Shown: positions 1-5,671 of the stretch, piece after piece
How positions within the stretch are numbered: position 1 is the first letter of the stretch
Layout: each line of letters begins with the position of its first letter
Assembly (NCBI GenBank): GCA_005779345.1
Contig: SXJQ01000203.1
Span: forward strand, 1-15,192
Length of the DNA: 15,192 bases
Origin: Actinomycetota bacterium
Lineage (GTDB): Bacteria; Actinomycetota; Acidimicrobiia; IMCC26256; PALSA-610
Direction of reading: 5' to 3'
Notes under the pieces: model-generated
Database searches by the model: none
Seen by the model: only the letters and a program-made list of their open reading frames with translations
What the model was told of the DNA's origin: nothing
Made by a program: the position numbers and the translations under genes

Positions 1-2
1 CC

Positions 3-932
3 ACGATCGTGATGCCGGTGACCACACCCTTCTCCAAGGTCACGCGCACCGAGCGCGAAGACGCGACGATCGAACTCGTCGGCGACGACTTCGCTGCCGC
101 GCTCGCTCACGCCGAACAACTTGCCGCGGCCACGGGCGCGACATTCGTGCCCGCGTTCGACGACCCGTTCGTGATCGCCGGGCAGGGCACGATCGGTCTC
201 GAGGTGCTGCGCCAGGTCCCCGACCTCGAGACCGTCGTCGTCCCCGTCGGTGGCGGCGGGTTGCTCGCTGGCATCGCGGTCGCGGTGCGAACGCTCGCGC
301 CGCACGTCCGTCTCGTCGGCGTGCAGAGCGAGACCCATCCGGCGTTGGCCGCCGCGATCGGCGGCGCCGCGAGCCCCTCGGGCGCAGCCACCACGATCGC
401 CGAAGGCATCGCGGTCGCCCATCCGGGCGTCCTCACGACCGAGATCATCCGCGCGCTCGTCGACGACATCGTCGTGGTGCGCGAGGAGACGATCGAAGAA
501 GCGATCGCGCTCTACCTCGAGATCGAAAAGACCGTCGTCGAGGGAGCCGGTGCCGCCTCGCTCGCCGCGTTGATCGACCACCCGCAGCGGTTCGCCGAGC
601 AACGCTGCGCGGTGATCGTGTCGGGCGGCAACATCGACCTGCGCGCGTTGTCGTCGGTGATCCTGCGCGCGTTGGCACGGACCGGCCGGATCGTGCGGTT
701 CCGCTGCGAGATCCCCGATCAGCCCGGCCAACTCGCGCTCGTGGCGCGGATCGTCGCGGAGGAGGGCGGCAACGTGATCGACGTCGACCACCACCGCGAT
801 CGCCCCGGCGTGCCGCTGCGCGAGACCGTGTTGGAGGTCACCGTCGAGACACGCGACCGCGCCCACGCCGATCGCATCGCCGCGGCCCTGACCGCCGCCG
901 GCCTCGTCCTGCGCGACCCCTTCGGCACCTGA
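3..932 (+). CDS. ilvA: Threonine dehydratase (threonine ammonia-lyase) with C-terminal ACT domain, 5'-truncated by the window edge
   Basis: PLP-dependent enzyme of the fold-type II family that deaminates threonine to 2-oxobutyrate, the entry step to isoleucine. The open frame runs in from the left edge, and the first visible residues (TIVMPVTTPFSKV) match the internal motif that follows the active-site lysine loop in this family. So roughly the first 95 residues, including the Schiff-base lysine, lie outside. Visible marks are the glycine-rich phosphate loop PVGGGGLLAG near nt 244-273, an SGGN motif near nt 622-633, and a C-terminal ACT-like segment (IPDQPGQLALVARIV onward). The ACT domain suggests allosteric control. 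The 309 visible codons plus the missing part give about 400 residues, the usual size of single-ACT threonine dehydratases. The ilvA symbol is family-level; a catabolic (tdcB-like) role is not excluded. Confidence 0.9.
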   Translation, partial: TIVMPVTTPFSKVTRTEREDATIELVGDDFAAALAHAEQLAAATGATFVPAFDDPFVIAGQGTIGLEVLRQVPDLETVVVPVGGGGLLAGIAVAVRTLAPHVRLVGVQSETHPALAAAIGGAASPSGAATTIAEGIAVAHPGVLTTEIIRALVDDIVVVREETIEEAIALYLEIEKTVVEGAGAASLAALIDHPQRFAEQRCAVIVSGGNIDLRALSSVILRALARTGRIVRFRCEIPDQPGQLALVARIVAEEGGNVIDVDHHRDRPGVPLRETVLEVTVETRDRAHADRIAAALTAAGLVLRDPFGT

Positions 933-972
933 CGCGCAGGGCGCTCACCAACCGGCGGAGGCCACCCGAAAT

Positions 973-1008
973 CCCCGAGAAATGCCTCGAGAAATTTCCC
1001 AAGAAATC
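973..1008. repeat. 12-bp imperfect tandem repeat x3 upstream of the SOS-type promoter
   Basis: Three adjacent 12-base units, ccccgagaaatg, cctcgagaaatt and tcccaagaaatc, share the core AGAAAT. Related GAAAT or GAAT words at 968-972 and 1014-1017 extend the 11-12 base spacing. The run is clearly more A/T-rich than its surroundings and lies in the gap between the dehydratase stop and the HNH promoter. The spacing is close to one DNA helical turn, so phased short A-runs could bend the DNA. That function is a guess; the periodicity is read directly. Confidence 0.6.
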
Positions 1009-1021
1009 TGCCCGAATGACT

Positions 1022-1050
1022 TGGTGATCGAACATATGTTCGGGTAGTGT
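1022..1050 (+). promoter_or_regulatory. LexA-type SOS box inside a leaderless promoter of the HNH endonuclease gene
   Basis: TCGAACATATGTTCGG at 1028-1043 matches the mycobacterial/actinobacterial SOS box TCGAAC-N4-GTTCGA at 11 of the 12 defined positions, with a perfect 14-base palindrome inside. Directly after it, TAGTGT (1045-1050) fits a TANNNT -10 element. A 17-base spacer upstream ends at 1027, where only a weak -35 (tggtga, 1022-1027) can be seen. The box would therefore fill the -35/-10 spacer, a standard position for repression. The -10 lies 8 bases before ATG 1059, implying a leaderless or nearly leaderless mRNA. Confidence 0.75.
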
Positions 1051-1058
1051 TCCGGGGG

Positions 1059-2498
1059 ATGGAACTCCTCGAAGACCGAGCGATCCTCGACGAGATCGAC
1101 GCCCTCATCGACCGACTGGCCGATCAGCCCGAGCGAGCCGAGGTGGCGTCGCGGATCCCGCGCGTCGCCCGCCTCGCGACGCGGCTCGACGCCATCGTCG
1201 CCGGCGACCTCGCCAAGCTCGACCGCACGTTCGAGTACCGCTGTTACGGCTTCCGCACCGCGCTCGCATGGACCCGGCGGGCGCTCCAACTGTCCCGCGT
1301 CGATGCCGCGCGGGTGTTGCGGCGCGCGCGGCAGTCGGCCGCCATGCCCATCGCCGCGCCCCTGTGGCTCGACGGGCGCCTCAACAGCGCCCACGTCGAC
1401 ATGTTGGCCGCAGCGCGCAAACGCACCGGGGCCGACGAGTCGTTCGCCGACAACGAGGCACGGTTCTGCAGGCGGGCGATCACCGATCGTCCCGAGCGGC
1501 TCCAGAGCGACCTCCAGCAGTGGCAGGACCAGATCGACGCGCTGCGCCACGACCCGAACACGGGCGACGGTGAGAACTGGACGACGCCAGAGTTGACGAT
1601 CGCCGAAGTGCTCGACCGCGTCGGCATCATCAATGGCAAGCTCGATGCCGAGGGCGCCGCGACCGTCCAACGCGCGCTCGCCAACGAGTACGAGCGAGCG
1701 CACCGCGCCAACGACCCGAGATCACCGGCCCACCAGCGCGCCGACGCACTCGTCGAGATCTGCCGGCGCAGCCTCGAGCACACCGGTCGCGGCCACCAGC
1801 GACCGCACCTGCTCGTCCACACCGACCTCGAGACCGTGCTCGGCCTCGGTGTCGGGCTGAGCGAGACCGACCGCGGCATCCGGCTCCCACCGCACGTGGT
1901 GCAGCGGCTCGCATGCGACGCCTGGCTGCAACACGTGGTGCGCGACGCGAAGGGCGTGGTGGTCCACCTCGGGCGGGCGCAGCGCCGCTTCTCGTCCGAC
2001 CAGCGGCGCGCACTCATCGCGATGTATCCGACCTGCGCGATGCCCGACTGCACGATCCCGTCGAGCGACTGCCAGATGCATCACAACCAGGACTGGCTCC
2101 ACGGCGGCACGACCGACCTCGGCAACGGCATGCCGCTCTGCTACTTCGACCACGACGCGGTGCACCGCGGTGAGCGTCGCGCGACCATGCACCCCGACGG
2201 GCGCATCGAGTGGCACGACCGCGAGGGCCACCACGTGGGCACGACGCGACCGCGCCCACCCACCCCGAAGCTCCCGATCGTCGACCTGGAGCCGGAGGCC
2301 GAACGAGGGCCCGATCCGGAGCCCCACGCGGAGTCCGACCTCCTCGGCGACGGTACGCCCGACCTCGTCTGGCCCGACGACGACATCGCCCTCTGGATCC
2401 GCCGCGGCCGCGGCATCCGTGCGCCCGGCGCGCGGCCGCGCACCTGGACCCCGACCTCGCATCGCTGCCCGATGCCGACCCGCGCGAACGATCAGTGA
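1059..2498 (+). CDS. DUF222 / 13E12-type HNH endonuclease domain protein, SOS-box controlled
   Basis: A 479-residue protein with the two-part layout of actinobacterial DUF222-HNH (13E12 repeat) proteins: an alpha-helical N-terminal DUF222 region (about residues 20-300) and a C-terminal HNH nuclease fold (about 320-370). The HNH module looks intact: zinc-type cysteines C326 and C331, the pair H341-H342, a GGTTDLGN stretch, and LCYFDHDAVH supplying the last cysteine and histidines. The tail (about 390-479) is proline- and acid-rich and probably disordered. An in-frame GTG at 1047 falls inside the proposed -10 box, so ATG 1059 is the better start. No Shine-Dalgarno is visible, as expected for a leaderless transcript. 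The 3' end overlaps the convergent VOC gene by 7 bases. The family's biological role is unsettled; DNA cleavage is inferred from the HNH residues. Confidence 0.88.
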   Translation: MELLEDRAILDEIDALIDRLADQPERAEVASRIPRVARLATRLDAIVAGDLAKLDRTFEYRCYGFRTALAWTRRALQLSRVDAARVLRRARQSAAMPIAAPLWLDGRLNSAHVDMLAAARKRTGADESFADNEARFCRRAITDRPERLQSDLQQWQDQIDALRHDPNTGDGENWTTPELTIAEVLDRVGIINGKLDAEGAATVQRALANEYERAHRANDPRSPAHQRADALVEICRRSLEHTGRGHQRPHLLVHTDLETVLGLGVGLSETDRGIRLPPHVVQRLACDAWLQHVVRDAKGVVVHLGRAQRRFSSDQRRALIAMYPTCAMPDCTIPSSDCQMHHNQDWLHGGTTDLGNGMPLCYFDHDAVHRGERRATMHPDGRIEWHDREGHHVGTTRPRPPTPKLPIVDLEPEAERGPDPEPHAESDLLGDGTPDLVWPDDDIALWIRRGRGIRAPGARPRTWTPTSHRCPMPTRANDQ

Positions 2499-2848
2499 TC
2501 CGGCTGGTTCAGCTCGATCTCGTTGCCGCCCGGATCGTGGAAGAACGCCTGGTGCCCCGCTCCCGGGAAGTGCGGCGAGCGGCGCACCGCCACGCCGTGG
2601 GCCTCGACCGAACTCACCGCGGCATCGAGATCGTCGACCTGCAACGCGCAGTGTTGGAGCGGTGCCGGCGCGCCGTCGACCTGCATGAGGTGCACCTGCT
2701 GGCCGCCGACGTCGAGCCAGGTCCCCGGGAACCCGAAGTCGGGTCGGTCGGCACGTTCGGCGAACCCGAGCACGTCGACGTAGAACCGGGTCGCCGCGGC
2801 CACGTCGGGGACACAGATCGCGACGTGGTGGATCCCGCGGATCGTCAT
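2492..2848 (-). CDS. VOC-superfamily (glyoxalase / bleomycin-resistance / dioxygenase fold) protein
   Basis: A 118-residue single-module VOC protein, probably a homodimeric metalloenzyme; its substrate cannot be named from sequence. The N-terminal GIHHVAICVPD followed by the FYVDVLGF strand-helix is typical. Probable metal ligands are H8 (or H7), H66 in LQHCALQVDD, and E112 in GGNEIELNQ, in the usual order for glyoxalase-like proteins. ATG 2848 gives the standard family N terminus. The gene is convergent with the HNH gene (7-base overlap of the two 3' ends) and divergent from the GH172 gene, with only 35 bases between the two starts. I see no clear Shine-Dalgarno. Confidence 0.88.
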   Translation of the reverse strand: MTIRGIHHVAICVPDVAAATRFYVDVLGFAERADRPDFGFPGTWLDVGGQQVHLMQVDGAPAPLQHCALQVDDLDAAVSSVEAHGVAVRRSPHFPGAGHQAFFHDPGGNEIELNQPDH

Positions 2849-2870
2849 GCCGTCATCGTCGCACGCTGCC

Positions 2871-2876
2871 TAGGGT
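2871..2876 (+). promoter_or_regulatory. Candidate leaderless -10 element of the GH172 gene
   Basis: TAGGGT fits TANNNT and ends 7 bases before ATG 2884, placing the transcription start at or next to the start codon. No convincing -35 is visible at 17-18 bases upstream. The whole divergent gap to the VOC start is 35 bases, so both promoters must be compact or overlap the opposing gene. Confidence 0.5.
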
Positions 2877-2883
2877 CGGCGCC

Positions 2884-4068
2884 ATGTTCGACGACCCGTC
2901 TCGCATCGACCTCGCCCTCGACAGCCGCGCGATCACCTTCGAGAACCCGACCGGTGCCCGTGGCGCCGGCGGGACCGCCGCCAACGGTCGCAAGGGCGCG
3001 CCCTCGCTGCTGATCCGGCGCGGCGAGCGTGTCGTGCTCGCCGACGTCGCCGGGCCCGGCACCATCCGCCACGTGTGGTGCACCGTCCCACCGGCGCCGC
3101 CCGAACAGATGCGGGCCATGGTGCTCGAGGTCTTCTACGACGGTGCAGCCGAACCGAGCATCAGCGTGCCGCTGCTCGACTTCTTCGCGGTCACGTGCGG
3201 TCGGCCGCGTGCGTTCACCTCCGCGCTCGCTGCCGCGCAAGAAGCGCGCGGCTTCAACGCGTACTACCCGATGCCGTTCCACGACCGGGTCCGCGTCGAG
3301 GTTCACAACGGCGGGGCGCGCGCGGTGATGCTCTACTTCCAGATCGATCTCACGCTCGGGCCGGTCGCCTCCGACCACGGCCTGCTCCACGTCGAGTTCC
3401 GCCGCGAGAATCCGACCACGCTCGGCCGCGACTTCGTGATCACCGACGGCCTGCGCGGGCCCGGCCGCTTCCTCGGCTGCGCGGTCGGGATCAGAACGAT
3501 CGACCCGGCGCGCTGGTACGGCGAGGGCGAGGTCAAGATCTTCCTCGACGCCGAAGCCGAGTACCCCACCATCTGCGGCACGGGCCTCGAGGACTACGTC
3601 GGCAGCGCCTGGGGCATGGGTCCCCACGCTGCGCACTACGGCGGCGCGCCGCTCGACGTGCGCGCCCCACGCGCGTCATCGGAACCGGGAGGAACCTCGG
3701 GGATGAACGGGCTCCCCGACTTCGTCGGCTTCTACCGGTGGCACGTTCCCGACCCGGTCGTGTTCCACTCGGCCCTGCGCGTCACGATCCAACAGATCGG
3801 CATGAACCTCTTCCTCGACGGCGACGAAGCCGCGCGCGACGCCTACGTGAACACGAATCCACTCGCCGGAAACGGCTGGTTCCAACCGGTACCGGCCGGA
3901 GTCGCCGGGATGGCCCTGTTCGAACGCGTCGACGACTACAGCGCCGCCGCGTTCGTCTACTGCGTCGACGCGCAGCCCGTAGCGCGCGTCGATGTCGCTG
4001 CCGCGTGCGCCGACCTCCAGCGCGGCGAGCACGAGCCGGCCGATCCGATGGAGGCGTTCCTCCCGTGA
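2884..4068 (+). CDS. GH172 (DUF2961) family glycoside hydrolase
   Basis: A 394-residue protein with the DUF2961 fold signature, a jelly-roll family reclassified as GH172. Characterised members act on fructofuranosyl or D-arabinofuranosyl linkages. Recognisable motifs are PGTIRHVWCTV (about 58-68), VPLLDFFAV (about 97-105), FNAYYPMPF (about 123-131), and WYGEGEVKIFLD with GTGLEDYVGSAWG (about 211-242). Acidic residues E214 or E216 and E236 lie in the strands that carry the catalytic glutamates in GH172; which pair acts here is inferred. There is no signal peptide or membrane segment, so the enzyme looks cytoplasmic. ATG 2884 is supported by the TAGGGT box just upstream. The last six residues (MEAFLP) and the stop lie inside the first unit of the 23-bp tandem array. 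D-arabinan or fructan substrate is possible but unproven. Confidence 0.85.
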   Translation: MFDDPSRIDLALDSRAITFENPTGARGAGGTAANGRKGAPSLLIRRGERVVLADVAGPGTIRHVWCTVPPAPPEQMRAMVLEVFYDGAAEPSISVPLLDFFAVTCGRPRAFTSALAAAQEARGFNAYYPMPFHDRVRVEVHNGGARAVMLYFQIDLTLGPVASDHGLLHVEFRRENPTTLGRDFVITDGLRGPGRFLGCAVGIRTIDPARWYGEGEVKIFLDAEAEYPTICGTGLEDYVGSAWGMGPHAAHYGGAPLDVRAPRASSEPGGTSGMNGLPDFVGFYRWHVPDPVVFHSALRVTIQQIGMNLFLDGDEAARDAYVNTNPLAGNGWFQPVPAGVAGMALFERVDDYSAAAFVYCVDAQPVARVDVAAACADLQRGEHEPADPMEAFLP

Positions 4069-4139
4069 TCATGGAGGTATTCCTCCCGTGATCATCGAGG
4101 CGGTCCTCCCGTGATCATCGAGGCGTTCCTCCCGTGATC
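4048..4139. repeat. 23-bp tandem repeat x4 spanning the GH172 stop and the GNAT start
   Basis: Four contiguous units of exactly 23 bases start at 4048, 4071, 4094 and 4117. Each begins ATGGAGG or ATCGAGG and ends CCTCCCGTGATC, with one to four differences between units. Each holds a short inverted repeat around a 4-base loop: GGAGG/CCTCC in units 1 and 2, GAGG/CCTC in units 3 and 4. GTG follows one or two bases after the stem. Unit 1 contains the GH172 stop codon and unit 4 contains the GNAT start codon, so the array is the intergenic region. The pattern suggests in-place duplication of an ancestral GTGA stop/start junction. Confidence 0.9.
4065..4137 (+). other. Chain of three overlapping 8-codon mini-frames (possible termination-reinitiation relay)
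   Basis: The GTG in each repeat opens a mini-frame that ends on TGA in the next repeat: 4065-4091 (MIMEVFLP), 4088-4114 (MIIEAVLP) and 4111-4137 (MIIEAFLP). Each TGA overlaps the following GTG as GTGA. The first GTG overlaps the GH172 stop and the last TGA overlaps the GNAT start. Thus a ribosome ending GH172 could in principle reinitiate three times and then enter the GNAT frame, with the 23-base unit shifting the frame by one each time. The frames are read directly. Whether they are translated is unknown, and they may simply be by-products of repeat expansion. Confidence 0.45.
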
Positions 4140-4667
4140 GAGATCCTGCGTACGCCGCGCCTCATCGTGCGGCGCTTCGCGCTCGACGACCTCGACGCGT
4201 TCCACGCCTATCGCGACGACCCCGAAGTCGCGCGCCATCAGGGTTGGGACGCACCGTTCGCCCGCGCGACGGCCGAAGCGCTCGTCCACGACTTCGCGAC
4301 GGGACCGGCGCTCGAACCCGGCCAGTGGACCCAGTTCGCGCTGGAACGACGAACCGAACCCGGGCTGATCGGCGATGTCGGCGTCCGGCTCGAGGCGGTC
4401 GAGCCGACCGCAGAACTCGGGTTCACGATCGCCCGCGGCCACTGGGGCGCGGGGTACGGGCGCGAGGCGCTCCGTGCGGTCGCCGCGTTCCTGCTCGACG
4501 ACCTCGAACTCGAACGTGTCGTCGCGTTCACCCACCACGAGAACATCGCGGCCATCGCGTCGCTGCACGCGGCGGGCCTGATCCCCGTGGCGGTCGACGG
4601 CGACGACCTCGTCTACTACCGCGCCCGCACCGCTACCGGTTCGCACCGATCCGAACCCGACGAATAG
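4134..4667 (+). CDS. GNAT-family N-acetyltransferase (RimJ/RimL-like)
   Basis: A 177-residue acetyl-CoA-dependent acyltransferase of the Gcn5 fold. The N-terminal LRTPRLIVRRFALDDLDAF is the classic opening of RimJ/RimL-type members. The acetyl-CoA pyrophosphate loop (motif A) is RGHWGAGYG at residues 101-109. The strand ERVVAFTHHENIAAIASLHAAGL (about 127-149) is the usual motif B region. The substrate (ribosomal protein, amino acid or small amine) cannot be told. The GTG start at 4134 is the last start in the 23-bp array. A GAGG lies 10 bases upstream but is paired in a small hairpin, so translation may depend on ribosomes arriving from the GH172 gene. The stop TAG is part of the first TAGGGT of the next repeat. 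Confidence 0.87.
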   Translation: MIEILRTPRLIVRRFALDDLDAFHAYRDDPEVARHQGWDAPFARATAEALVHDFATGPALEPGQWTQFALERRTEPGLIGDVGVRLEAVEPTAELGFTIARGHWGAGYGREALRAVAAFLLDDLELERVVAFTHHENIAAIASLHAAGLIPVAVDGDDLVYYRARTATGSHRSEPDE

Positions 4668-4688
4668 GGTCCGGCAATAGGGTTCGGC
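4663..4688 (+). promoter_or_regulatory. 13-bp tandem duplication carrying two TAGGGT boxes, candidate SDR promoter
   Basis: AATAGGGTCCGGC (4663-4675) is followed at once by AATAGGGTTCGGC (4676-4688), with one mismatch. Each copy holds TAGGGT, the same -10-like word seen before the GH172 gene; the first copy supplies the GNAT stop codon. Starting from the second box, the SDR leader would be about 54 bases and contains a good Shine-Dalgarno. An 8-base inverted repeat, CCGAACCC (4651-4658) with GGGTTCGG (4680-4687), overlaps the region and could act as a weak terminator or an operator. Confidence 0.45.
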
Positions 4689-4743
4689 CGCTGCGTCGGC
4701 ACGACCGCGCGACGCACGTCTCTCGAATCTTCGGAGGTTCATC

Positions 4744-5652
4744 GTGGGTGCACTCGACGGCAAGGTCATCGCCATCACCGGCGCGGGACGTGGGATCGGT
4801 CGCGCGGTCGCCGAGTTCTGCGCGAGCGAAGGCGCGGCCGTCGTCGTGAACGACTACGGCGTCTCGATCGACGGCAACGAACCGACGAGCGAGGTCGCCG
4901 ACGAGGTCGTGGCCGCGATCATCGCCGCCGGCGGCCGGGCCGTTGCCAACGCGAGTTCGGTCACCGAGATGGCCGGGGGCGAGTCGATCGTGCAGAGCGC
5001 CATCGACAACTTCGGTCGCATCGATGGGATCGTCGCGGTCGCGGGCATCCTGCGCGAGCGCATGTTCTTCAACATGGTCGAGAGCGAGTGGGACCCGGTC
5101 ATCGAGACGCACCTGAAGGGCACGTTCACGGTGTTCCGCGCCGCCGCTCCCCACTTCAAGGCGCAGGGTTCGGGCGCGTATGTCGCGTTCACCTCGGGCG
5201 CATTCGCCGGTTCGGTCGCCCAGGCGAACTACGCGGCGGCCAAGGGCGGCATCGTGTCGCTCGCACGGTCGGTCGCGGCGGGCATGTACAAGTACGGCGT
5301 GCGGTCCAACGTGATCGCGCCCGTCGCCAAGAGCCGCATGTCGGGCAACGTCCCGTTCGGGATCGAGATGGGCGAGCCCGAAGACGTCGCGCCGATGGTC
5401 GGCTTCCTCCTCTCCGACAGCAGCGTCGGTGTCACCGGGCAGATCTACACCGCGAACGGCGGCAAGATCGCGGTGTGGAACCAGCCCGTCGAGGTCCGCG
5501 AGATGCGCAAGGACGGCCGCTGGACGATCGCGGAGATCGCGGCTCGGTTCGACGAGGTCGGCCAGGAAGAACTCGGGCTCATCAAGGTGCTCGCCGAGCG
5601 CGAGGCCGCGGCGAAGCTCGCCAAGGAGACCGGCGCCACGCCGAACCAGTAA
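4744..5652 (+). CDS. Short-chain dehydrogenase/reductase, 17beta-HSD4 / (3R)-hydroxyacyl-CoA dehydrogenase-like
   Basis: A 302-residue classical SDR, longer than the usual 250 by a roughly 50-residue charged C-terminal tail (about 245-302). The Rossmann glycine motif is TGAGRGIG (12-19). The catalytic Ser-Tyr-Lys are S151, Y163 and K167 in YAAAK. Two classical positions differ: the NNAG motif reads VAVAG (97-101), and the helix-4 asparagine is replaced by H123 in ETHLKGTF. A His there also occurs in multifunctional-enzyme-2 dehydrogenases, which guided the call. Substrate is probably a hydroxyacyl-CoA or an alcohol; this is inferred. The GTG start has GGAGG at 4734-4738, 5 bases upstream of the codon, one of the clearest Shine-Dalgarnos here. 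The downstream gene starts 19 bases after the stop. Confidence 0.87.
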   Translation: MGALDGKVIAITGAGRGIGRAVAEFCASEGAAVVVNDYGVSIDGNEPTSEVADEVVAAIIAAGGRAVANASSVTEMAGGESIVQSAIDNFGRIDGIVAVAGILRERMFFNMVESEWDPVIETHLKGTFTVFRAAAPHFKAQGSGAYVAFTSGAFAGSVAQANYAAAKGGIVSLARSVAAGMYKYGVRSNVIAPVAKSRMSGNVPFGIEMGEPEDVAPMVGFLLSDSSVGVTGQIYTANGGKIAVWNQPVEVREMRKDGRWTIAEIAARFDEVGQEELGLIKVLAEREAAAKLAKETGATPNQ

Positions 5653-5659
5653 CGCCTCC

Positions 5660-5665
5660 TACGCT
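5660..5665 (+). promoter_or_regulatory. Candidate leaderless -10 element of the epimerase-like gene
   Basis: TACGCT fits TANNNT and is separated by six bases (CGGGGG) from GTG 5672, the spacing expected between a -10 and the transcription start. No -35 is evident; the region lies right after the SDR stop. It supports GTG 5672 over the later ATG 5729. Confidence 0.45.
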
Positions 5666-5671
5666 CGGGGG

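Noticed and set aside
1047..1058. GTG 1047 as start of the HNH gene
   Set aside because: The GTG falls inside the proposed -10 box TAGTGT, so it would not be on the transcript; ATG 1059 is preferred.
1059..2498. HNH gene as part of an insertion sequence, intein or group I/II intron
   Set aside because: The gene is a complete DUF222-HNH protein with its own promoter. I see no terminal inverted repeats, target duplication or interrupted host gene.
2486..2510. Terminator between the convergent HNH and VOC genes
   Set aside because: GATCA-G-TGATC (2490-2500) and outer GAAC/GTTC are too short and would not form a convincing stem; not listed as a feature.
4048..4139. CRISPR array or iteron origin
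   Set aside because: Units are contiguous with no spacers, only four copies, and lie across a coding junction. No replication or cas genes are nearby.
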